DNA from: Neostapfia colusana
Lineage: Eukaryota; Streptophyta; Magnoliopsida; Poales; Poaceae
Direction: 5' to 3'
NCBI GenBank assembly: GCA_030760725.1
Contig: JASWHV010000009.1
Coordinates: 110,247,854-110,311,853, forward strand
Length of the DNA stretch: 64,000 nt
The notes beneath the pieces were generated by a model that searched no databases, was not told the origin of the DNA, and saw only the letters and a list, made by a program, of their open reading frames with translations. Of the stretch, positions 54,622 to 64,000 are shown in pieces (the stretch's first letter is position 1; each line of letters starts with the position of its first letter). A program made the position numbers and the translations under genes.

Positions 54622-57600
54622 TGGCACACCTGGTTTTCCATAAGGAACACCCGAGCGTATTCTCACATGTATGCCAGGATCAGTTGAATCATACATGTGT
54701 CGACAATAGTGAAATATCATTATATTACATGCCAGGGTCAACGTGTAACATTATATTACATCATAAGACATAATAGAATAATAAAAGTACTATCATACAA
54801 AATATATATAACAACGGAAGTCTAATAAAGGGTCCTCCAATCCACAGGCGTTGCCCGGGGGTTTCGCCAACCTAGAACAACTCTTCGGGATCGAAGTTCT
54901 CCTCATCGAAGTCTATATCCTCATTTGCACTTGAGCAGCATATGATATCCAACAAAAGCAAGTTTGAGCACCAAAGGTACTCAGCAAGTGTAGGAAAGAA
55001 TGTTATGTAGGCTAATAGCAAGGAAAGGCTAACATGGTTAAGCACTATGCATTAATCCTAAGTCTTAGCTTTGATTAGCAACCTATCTTACTAAGTGATA
55101 ATCCCACCAACTTCGTAATTAAGTCATTAATGTTAGGTTACACCACCCAACAAACTCTTTAAACTCACATCCATGTTTCTCTAATCATGGACAAGTCCAA
55201 GCCGCTCTTGACCGTGAGCACGGCTGTCATGACAGTTTGGTTATCTGTAGAGATTGTACCACTTTACCCACAAGTAGTGATTTCATCCCCTGTTGCCAGG
55301 TGGACTAAGAAACCTCCCTGATATTCGTGGTTGCAAGCCACATTACACACTTCCTTTGGTGTGTGATCAGGAGATCACTACATGGCCTTTACAAAGGGTC
55401 TACCGGCAAGTACAAGCCCACTGAGGTTTCACCGCTGCAGTTCCTCGGAGTAAACCCTCCCCTGTAGAAGCCCCCTCTTGAGCCTTACAGTTCCTAGGGC
55501 AGTCAAAAATGGACTCCCATTCCCCGCACCATCCAAACCCTCATACTATACCGGCAAACTCCAAATTAATTGGCCAAGCTGCCCCATCTCAGTCTTGCGG
55601 TGGCACTGTAAAGCCGGGTTAACTGTTCCATGAACAGGTCCTTAGAATCTAAGACAGACACTAACTCATTCCCGAGTCTCGTGCACGAAGCACCAACCAA
55701 AACAACCAGCCTGTCTAGATTCCTAACACCACGACACACATTGTGTCTTTCATATAATTCACAAGACTATCATCAACTATGTTCCATTCATTTCTAGAGT
55801 TCTAAGCATGACTAAGCACATAAAATGATAATCAACAAATCCTATCTAAATCCCTCCATGGTTTTGCAAGGAATGATAAAGGAATGAAACTAGGGAAACA
55901 TCCTACATAGGGTTTCATATTAAAGACATCATGCAAATAATCTAACTATTCATCCTAGAATAGGAACAAAGTGGTCAAGGAACACTTGCCTTTGAATGGA
56001 GGTTGATTTACTTCGAAATCTTGCTCTTGAAGATTATAATGTGGTTCTTGGATTGGTTCTACCCATGTATATGCACACAAAACAATGCAAAATATGCCAT
56101 AAGAATCTTAACAATACATTTCAATCAAATATATGTTTGATTACACACATATACTCTTGATTTCATGTCATTTCATGTGGTTCGGAATGAAAATAAGTTT
56201 TAAATGGACATCTATATCTTTTACTTTATCTTTGTTATAGCAAAATACTCATTTTTCTAATTTTGTTGTGATATTTAATAATTTCTAGAATTTTTATATG
56301 TATACATGTTAATTTTATAATTAATTCAGTTCTAAAAATTATTTATATTATACTATAATCATTTTCAGAACTCATATTACTATTTTCTACATTTCAGAAC
56401 CTATTTACGTATTTGGGACAGTTTTCATAATTTTTCTTTAATATATAATATTTTTATCTATATTTCAGCATTTATTTAATACTTAAAAATACATTTTCGG
56501 CCCTAAATATTGTTATTCTGGATTATATAAATTATACATGCATGGAAATGTAAATACAGAATAATTTCATGCACTTTATTATATTTCTACATATTTTCTG
56601 AAATATATATGATTTTTATTTTGATTTTCAGAATTAATTTGTTCTTAAATAAATATTTTAAGCCTTTAGGAATCATTATTTTTAATTTCAGAATTTGTAT
56701 ACTGATTAAAATGTTTATACAGAATCTTTTGATAAGTTTTTATAATTTTTCAGAATTTATTTAGCCCATTTTCATCATTTACAGAATCAATTATAAATTT
56801 ATAAACTAATTTGGACTGAATTGTATTAACTAGAGTTTTCCCATGGGTTAGTTTAAAGTTTTAAAGTTAATTTCTCAATTTACAAAGAGAACAGGGGCCA
56901 TTTGGCTAATTTACAGTGAATTGCCTAATTTTTATAAAGACTAGGGTTAATTCTGTAAATCACAGGGGTTATTTCCTAGTTATTTAAATATCCAAGGACC
57001 CCTCTCTGAAATTTTCAACATTTATAACTATTTCGAATGTGGGCCATCAGATCTGAGATCAATGGCCTAGATTTAAAATAACCGAACCAGTACGCTCGTT
57101 CTAATCTGAGCCGTTGGCTCAAATCTGATACACCAGAAGCGGCCACGTCGCCCTAACCCCGTCTCCCTCGCGTCCGGCGGCTGCGCGATCGCCGGCGAGC
57201 GGTGGCGGTGGCCGGAAACTCTCAGTTCTCGCCGATTCTTCGCCGTTTCTTGTTCTCTTTACACCAAACTGTAGACGAGACGATGGGGAACTCACCTAGG
57301 GGGTTTTCGGGGACCGGAACTGGCCGGAGAAGGCGGTTGATGGCGATCAGTGGTGACTTCCGGCGATCTTCATCGGTATCGCACTTCAGCACTGTTTCTT
57401 CGTCGTTCTTCTTCGGGAAACCATCCTGGGTGCCTTGTGACGACGTAGGAGGCCTCAGAATCGAAGATTCGAGTGTGTTTTTGAAGAATTGGAAAAGGGA
57501 GCGGTTTTTCCGATCGGGAGAGATGTGTGCGGTTTTGGGGGGAAAATTGATCGGCGCCGGGTTGGTTTTATAGAGGGGAGTGAGGCGGCGGTTATGGGGG

Positions 57601-57796
57601 TGCCGGTTGGTGAAGGGGCGCCACGTTTTGTTCGCTGCCAAGAGTGTTTTATCACATGTGATAATATATCGTGAGGGGAAGAGAGAGAGAGAGAGGTCGG
57701 CGGCGGTTTTGGAGGGGGTGGGGCTGACTTGGGGTCCCTCTCTGGCAGTGGGGTGACGGAGGGCATACCCTTGGCCATGAAAATTCGAGTGTTACA
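54622..57796 (-). repeat. Shared LTR: 3' LTR of Gypsy-C and 5' LTR of Gypsy-B
   Basis: 3175 bases; read on the minus strand it runs from TGTAACACTCGAATTTTC (57796) to GGTGTGCCA (54622; the usual ACA is mutated). A polypurine tract lies upstream at 57797-57812 and a primer site downstream at 54607-54618. A TATA box CTCTATAAAA is near 57565-57574 (minus). The conserved palindromes are at 55212-55235 and 54965-54983. Confidence 0.9.
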
Positions 57797-57812
57797 ACTC
57801 TACCCCCCTTAA
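57797..57812 (-). promoter_or_regulatory. Polypurine tract of Gypsy-C
   Basis: The minus strand reads TTAAGGGGGGTAGAGT directly before the LTR. Confidence 0.85.
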
Positions 57813-57838
57813 GAAAAATCTCGTCCTTGAGATTGGGG

Positions 57839-60800
57839 TTACAAAGGAAATAGATTGGGAAATTGTGATTTGAGTTCGTCTTCTCTTTCCCATGTAGCTT
57901 CTGCCTCAGAATGATGTTTCCATTGAACTTTGCGCATACGAATTCTTTTGTTTCTTGTAACCTTGTCCATTGTATCAAGAATCTTGATTGGGTACTCGGT
58001 ATATGAAAGATCTTCTTGTACATCTAATTCTTCCATTGGTAGTTGTTCCTCTGGTGTCCATAAACACTTATTAAGCTGTGATACATGGAACACATCGTGT
58101 ACATCCGATAATCGGGAGGGTAACTCCAACTGATATGATACCTCTCCTTTGCGTTCTAGTATCTTGAATGGTCCGATATACCAAGGTGCTAGCTTTCCTC
58201 TTACTTTAAATCTCCTAAGTCCACGCATGGGTGATACTTTGAGATACACGTAGTCTCCCACCTCGAAGACTAATTCTCTTCGCCTTGTGTCCGCATAACT
58301 CTTTTGTCTTGTTTGAGCTATCTTTAGATTATTACGTATTTCTCTTACTTTCTTTTCTGCATCTCTTAATAACTCTGGCCCAAACACTTTATTCTCACCT
58401 ATTTGATCCCAAAACAAAGAAGTTCTGGATTTTATTCCATATAACGCCTCAAATGGAGACATCTTCATACTTGCTTGGTAACTATTATTGTAGGAGAATT
58501 CTACATATGGTAAATTCTTATCCCAACTCCTACTATTTTTGAGTGCACAAGCTCTAAGCATATTTTCAAGAATTTGGTTGGTCCTTTCGGTCTGCCCATC
58601 AGTTTGTGGATGATATGCAGAACTAAAATTCAACCGGGTTCCCATAGACTCATGTAATTTCTGCCAAAATCTTGAGGTAAACTGTGTACCTCTATCTGAC
58701 ACTATCTTTTTTAGTACACCATGTAGACAGACTATTCTTGACACATACAGTTCTGCTAATTTGGAACCGTTATAATTTTCCTTCACTGGAATGAAATGAG
58801 CAACTTTGGTCAATCTATCCACTATCACCCATATTGAGTCATACCCTGTTTGTGTCCTGGGCAAACCCACTATAAAGTCCATTCCAATTTCTTCCCACTT
58901 CCATTCAGGTATCTTTAGTGGTTGTAATAATCCTGCAGGCCTTTGATGTTCTGCTTTGACTAATTGACATGTGTCACACAATGCCACATGCTCTGCAACA
59001 TCTCTTTTCATCCCGTACCACCAAAATCTAGTCTTAAGATCATGATACATCTTTGTACTTCCAGGATGGATAGAAAAATCAGAATCATGAGCCTCTTTCA
59101 AAATTAACTTCTTTATTTCCTTTATATCGGGCACACATATTCTTTTACCATGCCATACGATACCATGCTCATCTTCTCTAAACCCTGGGGCTTTATTTTC
59201 TTTGATCAACTTCTTGATTTCTTTGATCTTTTCATCATTCTTTTGACCATTTTGAATATCTTGTTCTAGAGTTGAGTCAACTTCCATTGCTATGGCTTCT
59301 GTGTGATTTACCAAGCATAAGTTGAGTCTTGCGAACTCTTCACAAAGTTGAGGTTGTAGATCTCTCATTTTTAACATGTTAACATGTGTCTTTCTGCTCA
59401 AGGCATCTGCAACCACATTAGCTTTTCCAGGATGATAATTTATTCCCTTATCAAAATCGTTAATGAATTCCAACCATCTTCTTTGCTGAAGGTTGAGATC
59501 TGGTTGAGTGAAGATATACTTTAAACTCTTATGATCTGTATAGATTTCGGTTCTTTTACCCATTAGGTAATGTCTCCATAACTTCAATGCATGGACAACT
59601 GCTGCTAACTCTAGATCATGGGTAGGGTAGTTCTTCTCATGTTTCTGAAGTTGTCGGGAAGCATAGGCAATAACATGTCCTTCTTGCATAAGCACACATC
59701 CTAACCCTTGACCTGAAGCACCACAATAGACAGAGAATGATTTCTCCATATTGGGCATAACCAAGACTGAGGCAGTTGTTAACTTCTTCTTTAATTCTTG
59801 AAAGATTGATTCACATTCTTGAGACCATACAAAAGCAGCTTCTTTTTCCAACATCTTTGTGAGTAGTTTGGCTATTTTTGAAAATCCTTCAATGAACCTT
59901 CGGTAATAGCCAACGAATCCTAAGAAGCTTCGGATTTCTCCAACATTCTCTGGCGTCTTCCACTTTTGAACACCACATATCTTTTCTGGGTCTATATATA
60001 TTCCTCCTTCAGAGGTAATATGTCCCAGAAAAGCAACTTTCTTAAGCCAAAATTCACACTTACTGAATTTGGCATAAAGTTGGTTTTCTCTTAGCTTTTG
60101 TAACACTATTCTCAGGTGCTCTTCATGTTCTTGCTCATTCTTTGAGTATATGAGGATATCATCAATGAACACTACTACAAACTTGTCCAAATATTTCATG
60201 AATACCTTATTCATAAGATACATGAAATATGTCGGAGCATTTGTTAGTCCAAAAGGCATAACTGTATATTCATACAGTCCATACCTAGAAATAAATGTTG
60301 TCTTTGGAATATCCGATTCTCTTATCCTTAGTTAATGATATTCGGAACGGAGGTAAAGGGTACTTGTTTTTTATTGTCACTTCATTGAGGGCATGATAAT
60401 CTACACACAACCTCTTAGTCCCATCCTTCTTCGGTACAAATATGACCGGTGCTCCCCATGGTGAGGAACTAGGACGGATATATCCTTTTTCTGATAACTC
60501 TTGGATATGATCTTTGAGTTCTGCTAACTGTTGGGTATGCATTCTATATGGTCTTTTATATATGGGAGCAGTACCAGGTACTAATTCAATAATGAACTCC
60601 ACTTCTCGGTCCGGTGGCATACCTGGTAAGTCTTCGGGAAATACATCTGGAAATTCATTGACAACCTTTATGTCTTCAATAACTACTTCGGTCTTGTTGA
60701 GTTGAACATTTCCAGATGATACTTGAATAGATGTGAACTCAACCTTTGTTCCATCCGTATGTGTTAGTTCCACAGTTCTCGTTGAACAATGTATAACTCC

Positions 60801-62238
60801 TTTATACTTGGTTAACCTCCATCCCCAAGATGATATCTATCCCTTGTGATTCTATCACAATGAGATTTGCAAGGAATTCTACTCCATTAACTCCTAGCTT
60901 TACCTTGGGACATATTTGTTTTGTCTTTATTTCTCCTCCAGGAGAATTCACTACTAACACTCGATTCATAGATGTAATTGGTAATTTGTGCTTGGTTATG
61001 AACTCCTTGGCTATGAATGTGTGTGTTGCACCAGAGTCAAACAAAATTGTAGCAGGATAAGTATTGGCAGAGAACATACCAATAACCACATCTGGTGCCT
61101 CTTGTGCTTCCTCCATGGTCACATGATTCACCTTGCCACGCACAAGATTCTGTTGTTGAGGTGGCTTCTTGTTTGGGCACCAATTGGCATAGTGTCCCAT
61201 TTCTCCACAGTTGTAGCATTGCCCCGTGACCTTGTTTAGTGGTGCTTTATTGCCCTGCTGTGTATTTGGAGGATTTGATCCTACAGGACGAGGTTGAAAG
61301 GCAGGACGCTGTTGTTGCACTTGTTGTCGCTGTTGTTGTTGTTGAAAAGCCGGATTCCTTGCAGATGGATTGTAGTTCCTCTAAAACTGATTAGGAGCCA
61401 TTGTTCGATTCATCGCTCTAGCCGGCGGTGATGAAAAGTGAGGATGACTGTTGCTGCTAGAAGACCGTCCTTGCTAATTCATCTTCCTTTTCTGATCTTC
61501 AACTAATTTTTGTCTTTTTCTTTCCACTATGAAAGCCTTGTTGATAAGCTTCTGAAAACTTTCATAGTCACTAGAAGACATAGCATACTGTATTTCTGAG
61601 TTTAAACCTTCAATGAAACAATCTTGCTTCTTTTCGTCAGTGTCAATGTCTCCCGGAGCATAGCGAGACAACTGAGTGAACTTAGTAAGATATTCTCTCA
61701 CGGACATGCTTCCTTGTTTCAGATCGAGAAACTCCTTCCGTTTGTTCTTTATTTCTCCTGCTGCAACATAGTGGTTGCGGAAGGCAAGTTTGAACTCATT
61801 CCATGAAATACTCTCTGGGTCCTCATGAGCTTCCTTGTATGCCGTCCACCAATCTGTTGAAGATCCATATAATTGGTGAGAAGCAAAGAGTACTCTCTCA
61901 CACCCTTGGCATTGTATGATCTGCAACTTGTTCTCAATATTCTTGAGCCAATCATCAACTTCTAATGGCTCTATAGCATTGTCAAACCTTGGTGGTTGAG
62001 TGCTCAGGAACTCACTTAACCTTGGTTGACGTGGTGCATTTTGAATTTGTGGTTGGGGTTGTTGCAGATTGGCCACCACTTGTGTCAAGTTTTGTATGAG
62101 TTGATTTTGCATGTTCATCATTTATTGTATCACTTCCCCATCAGCTCTTTGTGCAACTCTTGGCTGCCATTCAGGAAGAGGAAACCTTGCATCCTCATTG
62201 TTGTTGTTCCCTTCATTGCATCTTCTCCTTCCTGCCAT
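57839..62238 (-). pseudogene. Gypsy-C gag-pol polyprotein, multiply disabled
   Basis: Gag starts at ATG 62238. A TAA stop lies before MMNMQNQ (about 62124), and further TAG stops after KMN (about 61472) and NQF (about 61382). Zinc knuckle CYNCGEMGHYANWC and protease LFDSGATHTFI are at 61240-61020. A 2-base loss after IILGM (about 60823) shifts frame. RT loses about 75 bases between KYPLP and the ESDIPKTTF-type box (about 60330-60350), including catalytic motif A. The FIDDIL box remains in the long frame 60259-57839. RNase H has YCGASGQGLG, where Gypsy-A has YCDAS. Integrase core motifs (MDFIVGLPRTQTG, SDRGTQFTSRFW, DGQTERTNQ) and the chromodomain (KVQWKHHSEAEATWERE) are intact. Confidence 0.92.
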
Positions 62239-62588
62239 CTATTGTGGAAGATTATGTTTAAATTCATCTTATACATACCTTTCTAGTTTGCATTATATTG
62301 TGTATATATCCTTATTATTTCAATATAAATGTTATAATTTTTTTACATTTGTTTATTCAAAAATCATATTTGAAACAAATCTAGCCTTTATATTCATTAA
62401 TAATTATGTACATACACTAACGAAGTTGTGAACATAAGCCTATGGCTTTCACAACTCACGTTTACACAATAACAACACATTACATTATCAAACCTAAACA
62501 ACTACTTAAACAACCATTACACACTAAGCATTACAATATAATACGCATACGTACTACCCGAGTTATTACATGAGTAGGGACACCTATC

Positions 62589-63383
62589 CTAGTTATCCCC
62601 TGGGTTATATGCATTCTCCTGTGGGTCCTCGTCATCACCATCAGGAGAGCTAGCCTCTGACTCAGCTGTGGAGGCCTCAGGTGGTGGTGAAGCATGAGGG
62701 CGTTTGGTGGCCCTACAGTCTGGAGAATCCAGAGTCCAAGTGTCTCCATCCGAAACATAGAGATCACTTATTTCTCTATCCCTCATCCTTATCAATCCAC
62801 ACATTATGGCCTCCGTCTTCTTCAGAAGGTCACGTACGTCCTGAAGCTCCTGTTGGCAGTTCTGTAGCCTGGTGCTAACATCCACTCCTACCTCGAGGCT
62901 CACGTCCATCTGTACAATGTTGCAACCTTCATGGATTGGTTCGTAGTCGTACACAGCACTTCCACTTTGTCGCCGAGGGGCGTACATGTATTGAGTCCCC
63001 TCAAGGCGGCCACGGTTGATGTAGCTCTGGCACGTGATTGCCTCCCAAGTGGCATCCTTCTCAGCCTCTGCCATGGTGGACCTCCATGCTGGTGAATTGT
63101 GGATCTTGAGCAGCTTGTTCTCATGGTAGATCCTCGCCTGTGACCTCCATTCCTCGCGTTCTGTGCGAGAAACTCGAGTGGTGTCGTATTGCACCTCTAG
63201 CTTGCCGGTGTAACCAGCACAGCGAAGGAGGTGTCTAAAGCGATCCACCATGCCTTTAGTGGACTCCCCATGAGTCTGGTATGCGGCGGGGTTGTCCACA
63301 TCCTCCACAGTGCGTGCAGCCAACTGGTGTCGAGGAACTCGTCCTCCGGTGGACTTACGGGCCGTGAGACGTGTGCGTGCCAT
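62589..63383 (-). CDS. Gypsy-C ORF1: accessory protein with histone H3 tail-like N-terminus (264 aa)
   Basis: An intact ORF from ATG 63383 (an in-frame TTG three codons earlier is not a likely start) between the primer site and gag. Met is followed by Ala, so Met removal is expected and the mature end would be A1-R2-T3. Residues 1-23 match histone H3 at 16 positions without gaps (ARTRLTARKSTGGRVPR, then HQLAAR). Differences are K4R, Q5L, K14R, A15V, K18H, T22A and K23R, so K9 is the only lysine left. From residue 24 there is no histone similarity. Later conserved parts: REEW, HENKLLKIHNSPA, AEKDATWEAITCQS, a coiled-coil-like QELQDVRDLLKKTEA, and an acidic C-terminus. ATG directly follows AG (cag|ATGG). 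Biochemical role unknown. Confidence 0.87.
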   Translation of the reverse strand: MARTRLTARKSTGGRVPRHQLAARTVEDVDNPAAYQTHGESTKGMVDRFRHLLRCAGYTGKLEVQYDTTRVSRTEREEWRSQARIYHENKLLKIHNSPAWRSTMAEAEKDATWEAITCQSYINRGRLEGTQYMYAPRRQSGSAVYDYEPIHEGCNIVQMDVSLEVGVDVSTRLQNCQQELQDVRDLLKKTEAIMCGLIRMRDREISDLYVSDGDTWTLDSPDCRATKRPHASPPPEASTAESEASSPDGDDEDPQENAYNPGDN

Positions 63384-63578
63384 CTGTTTCAAGAAAATTT
63401 AAAGTGAGTTAGAAAAATAAACAATAATATACTTTTGAGTATAGATGAGGTTAGACAACATATATATAATTTAAATAATCCTTCTTGTACCAAAATCTTT
63501 GGTAAAATAGTTTTTACTAAAATAATGATACTCATCCCGTCCATTTCTAACTAGGTTTGCGTCCTACGGGCAACCTTG

Positions 63579-63590
63579 GCTCTGATACCA
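63579..63590 (-). promoter_or_regulatory. Primer-binding site of Gypsy-C
   Basis: The reverse complement is TGGTATCAGAGC, three bases from the LTR at 63594. Confidence 0.9.
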
Positions 63591-63593
63591 CTT

Positions 63594-64000
63594 TGTCACA
63601 CCCGGTTTTCCATAAGGAACATCCGAGCGTATTCTCACATGTATGCCAGGATCAGTTGAGTCATACATGTGTCGACAATAGTGAAATATCATTATATTAC
63701 ATGCCAGGGTCAACGTGTAACATTATATTACATCATAAGACATAATAGAATAATAAAAGTACTATCATACAAAATATATACAACAGCGGAAGTCTAATAA
63801 AGGGTCCTCCAATCCACAGGCGTTGCCCAGGGGTTTCGCCAACCTAGAACAACTCTTCGGGATCGAAGTTCTCCTCATCGAAGTCTATATCCTCATTTGC
63901 ACCTGAGCAGCATATGATATCCAACAAAAGCAAGTTTGAGCACCAAAGGTACTCAACAAGTGTAGGAAAGAATGTTATGTAGGCTAATAGCAAGGAAAGG
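63594..64000 (-). repeat. Gypsy-C 5' LTR, cut by the window edge
   Basis: On the minus strand it ends GGTGTGACA at 63594. It is nearly identical to 54622-55028 and continues past 64000. Confidence 0.92.

Larger units (their letters stand above)
57797..63593 (-). mobile_element. Gypsy-C internal region
   Basis: 5.8 kb in the same order as Gypsy-A: primer site, ORF1, spacer (62239-62588), gag-pol, polypurine tract. The spacer has no supported ORF and ends 'cttccacaatag' directly before the gag ATG. Coding similarity to Gypsy-A is high but the LTRs have diverged strongly, so they are sister subfamilies. Confidence 0.9.

Overview
This is plant nuclear DNA, almost certainly from a grass. The evidence is the type of transposons present: chromodomain Ty3/Gypsy elements with long LTRs beginning TGTAACA and a tRNA-Met-type primer site, CACTA (En/Spm) elements with TNP2 and TNPA-like genes, a plant L1-type LINE, a Copia-like LTR, and Stowaway-type MITEs flanked by TA. 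I see no complete, ordinary single-copy host gene. The window is a nested stack of mobile elements, and the species cannot be named from it.

Layout. 1-2222: decayed CACTA TNP2 transposase (minus). 2228-4766: GC-rich non-coding DNA. 4767-5853: an unrecognised Gln-rich ORF remnant and a plus-strand TNP2 C-terminal fragment. 6010-9690: CACTA terminal-type repeats, a Copia-like solo LTR (6831-8029), and an unknown 161-aa ORF (8694-9179), ending in a CACTA terminal inverted repeat (TIR). 9691-13710: low-copy DNA with MITEs. 13711-44477: a minus-strand LINE broken into three parts by two CACTA elements. CACTA-1 (16305-36718, target-site duplication ATT) itself carries a Gypsy element (Gypsy-A, 22911-34590, target-site duplication ATAAC). 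CACTA-2 (about 36937-40862) carries a captured DUF241-type host gene fragment. 44480-48946: low-copy DNA, part of it paralogous to 10790-12010. 48952-52116: solo Gypsy LTR with perfect duplication GTTGG. 52976-64000: a minus-strand Gypsy array (LTR, internal, LTR, truncated internal; Gypsy-C and Gypsy-B).

Most interesting result. The Gypsy elements carry an extra ORF (ORF1) between the primer-binding site and gag. In all three copies it begins with a sequence in exact register with the histone H3 tail. Residues 6-13 (TARKSTGG) are identical to H3 T6-G13 in every copy. In Gypsy-C and Gypsy-B the mature N-terminus would be A-R-T, as in H3. K9 is the only lysine in the matching stretch; H3 K4, K14, K18 and K23 are replaced by non-lysine residues. 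The rest of ORF1 has no histone fold but is well conserved between two diverged subfamilies. The same elements encode an integrase with a C-terminal chromodomain, the domain class that reads methylated H3 tails. This suggests that ORF1 is a histone mimic acting on silencing or on integration-site choice.

Every pol gene in the window is broken (stops, frameshifts, loss of catalytic residues), whereas ORF1 is open in two of three copies. All coordinates and comparisons were made by eye; no database search was run.
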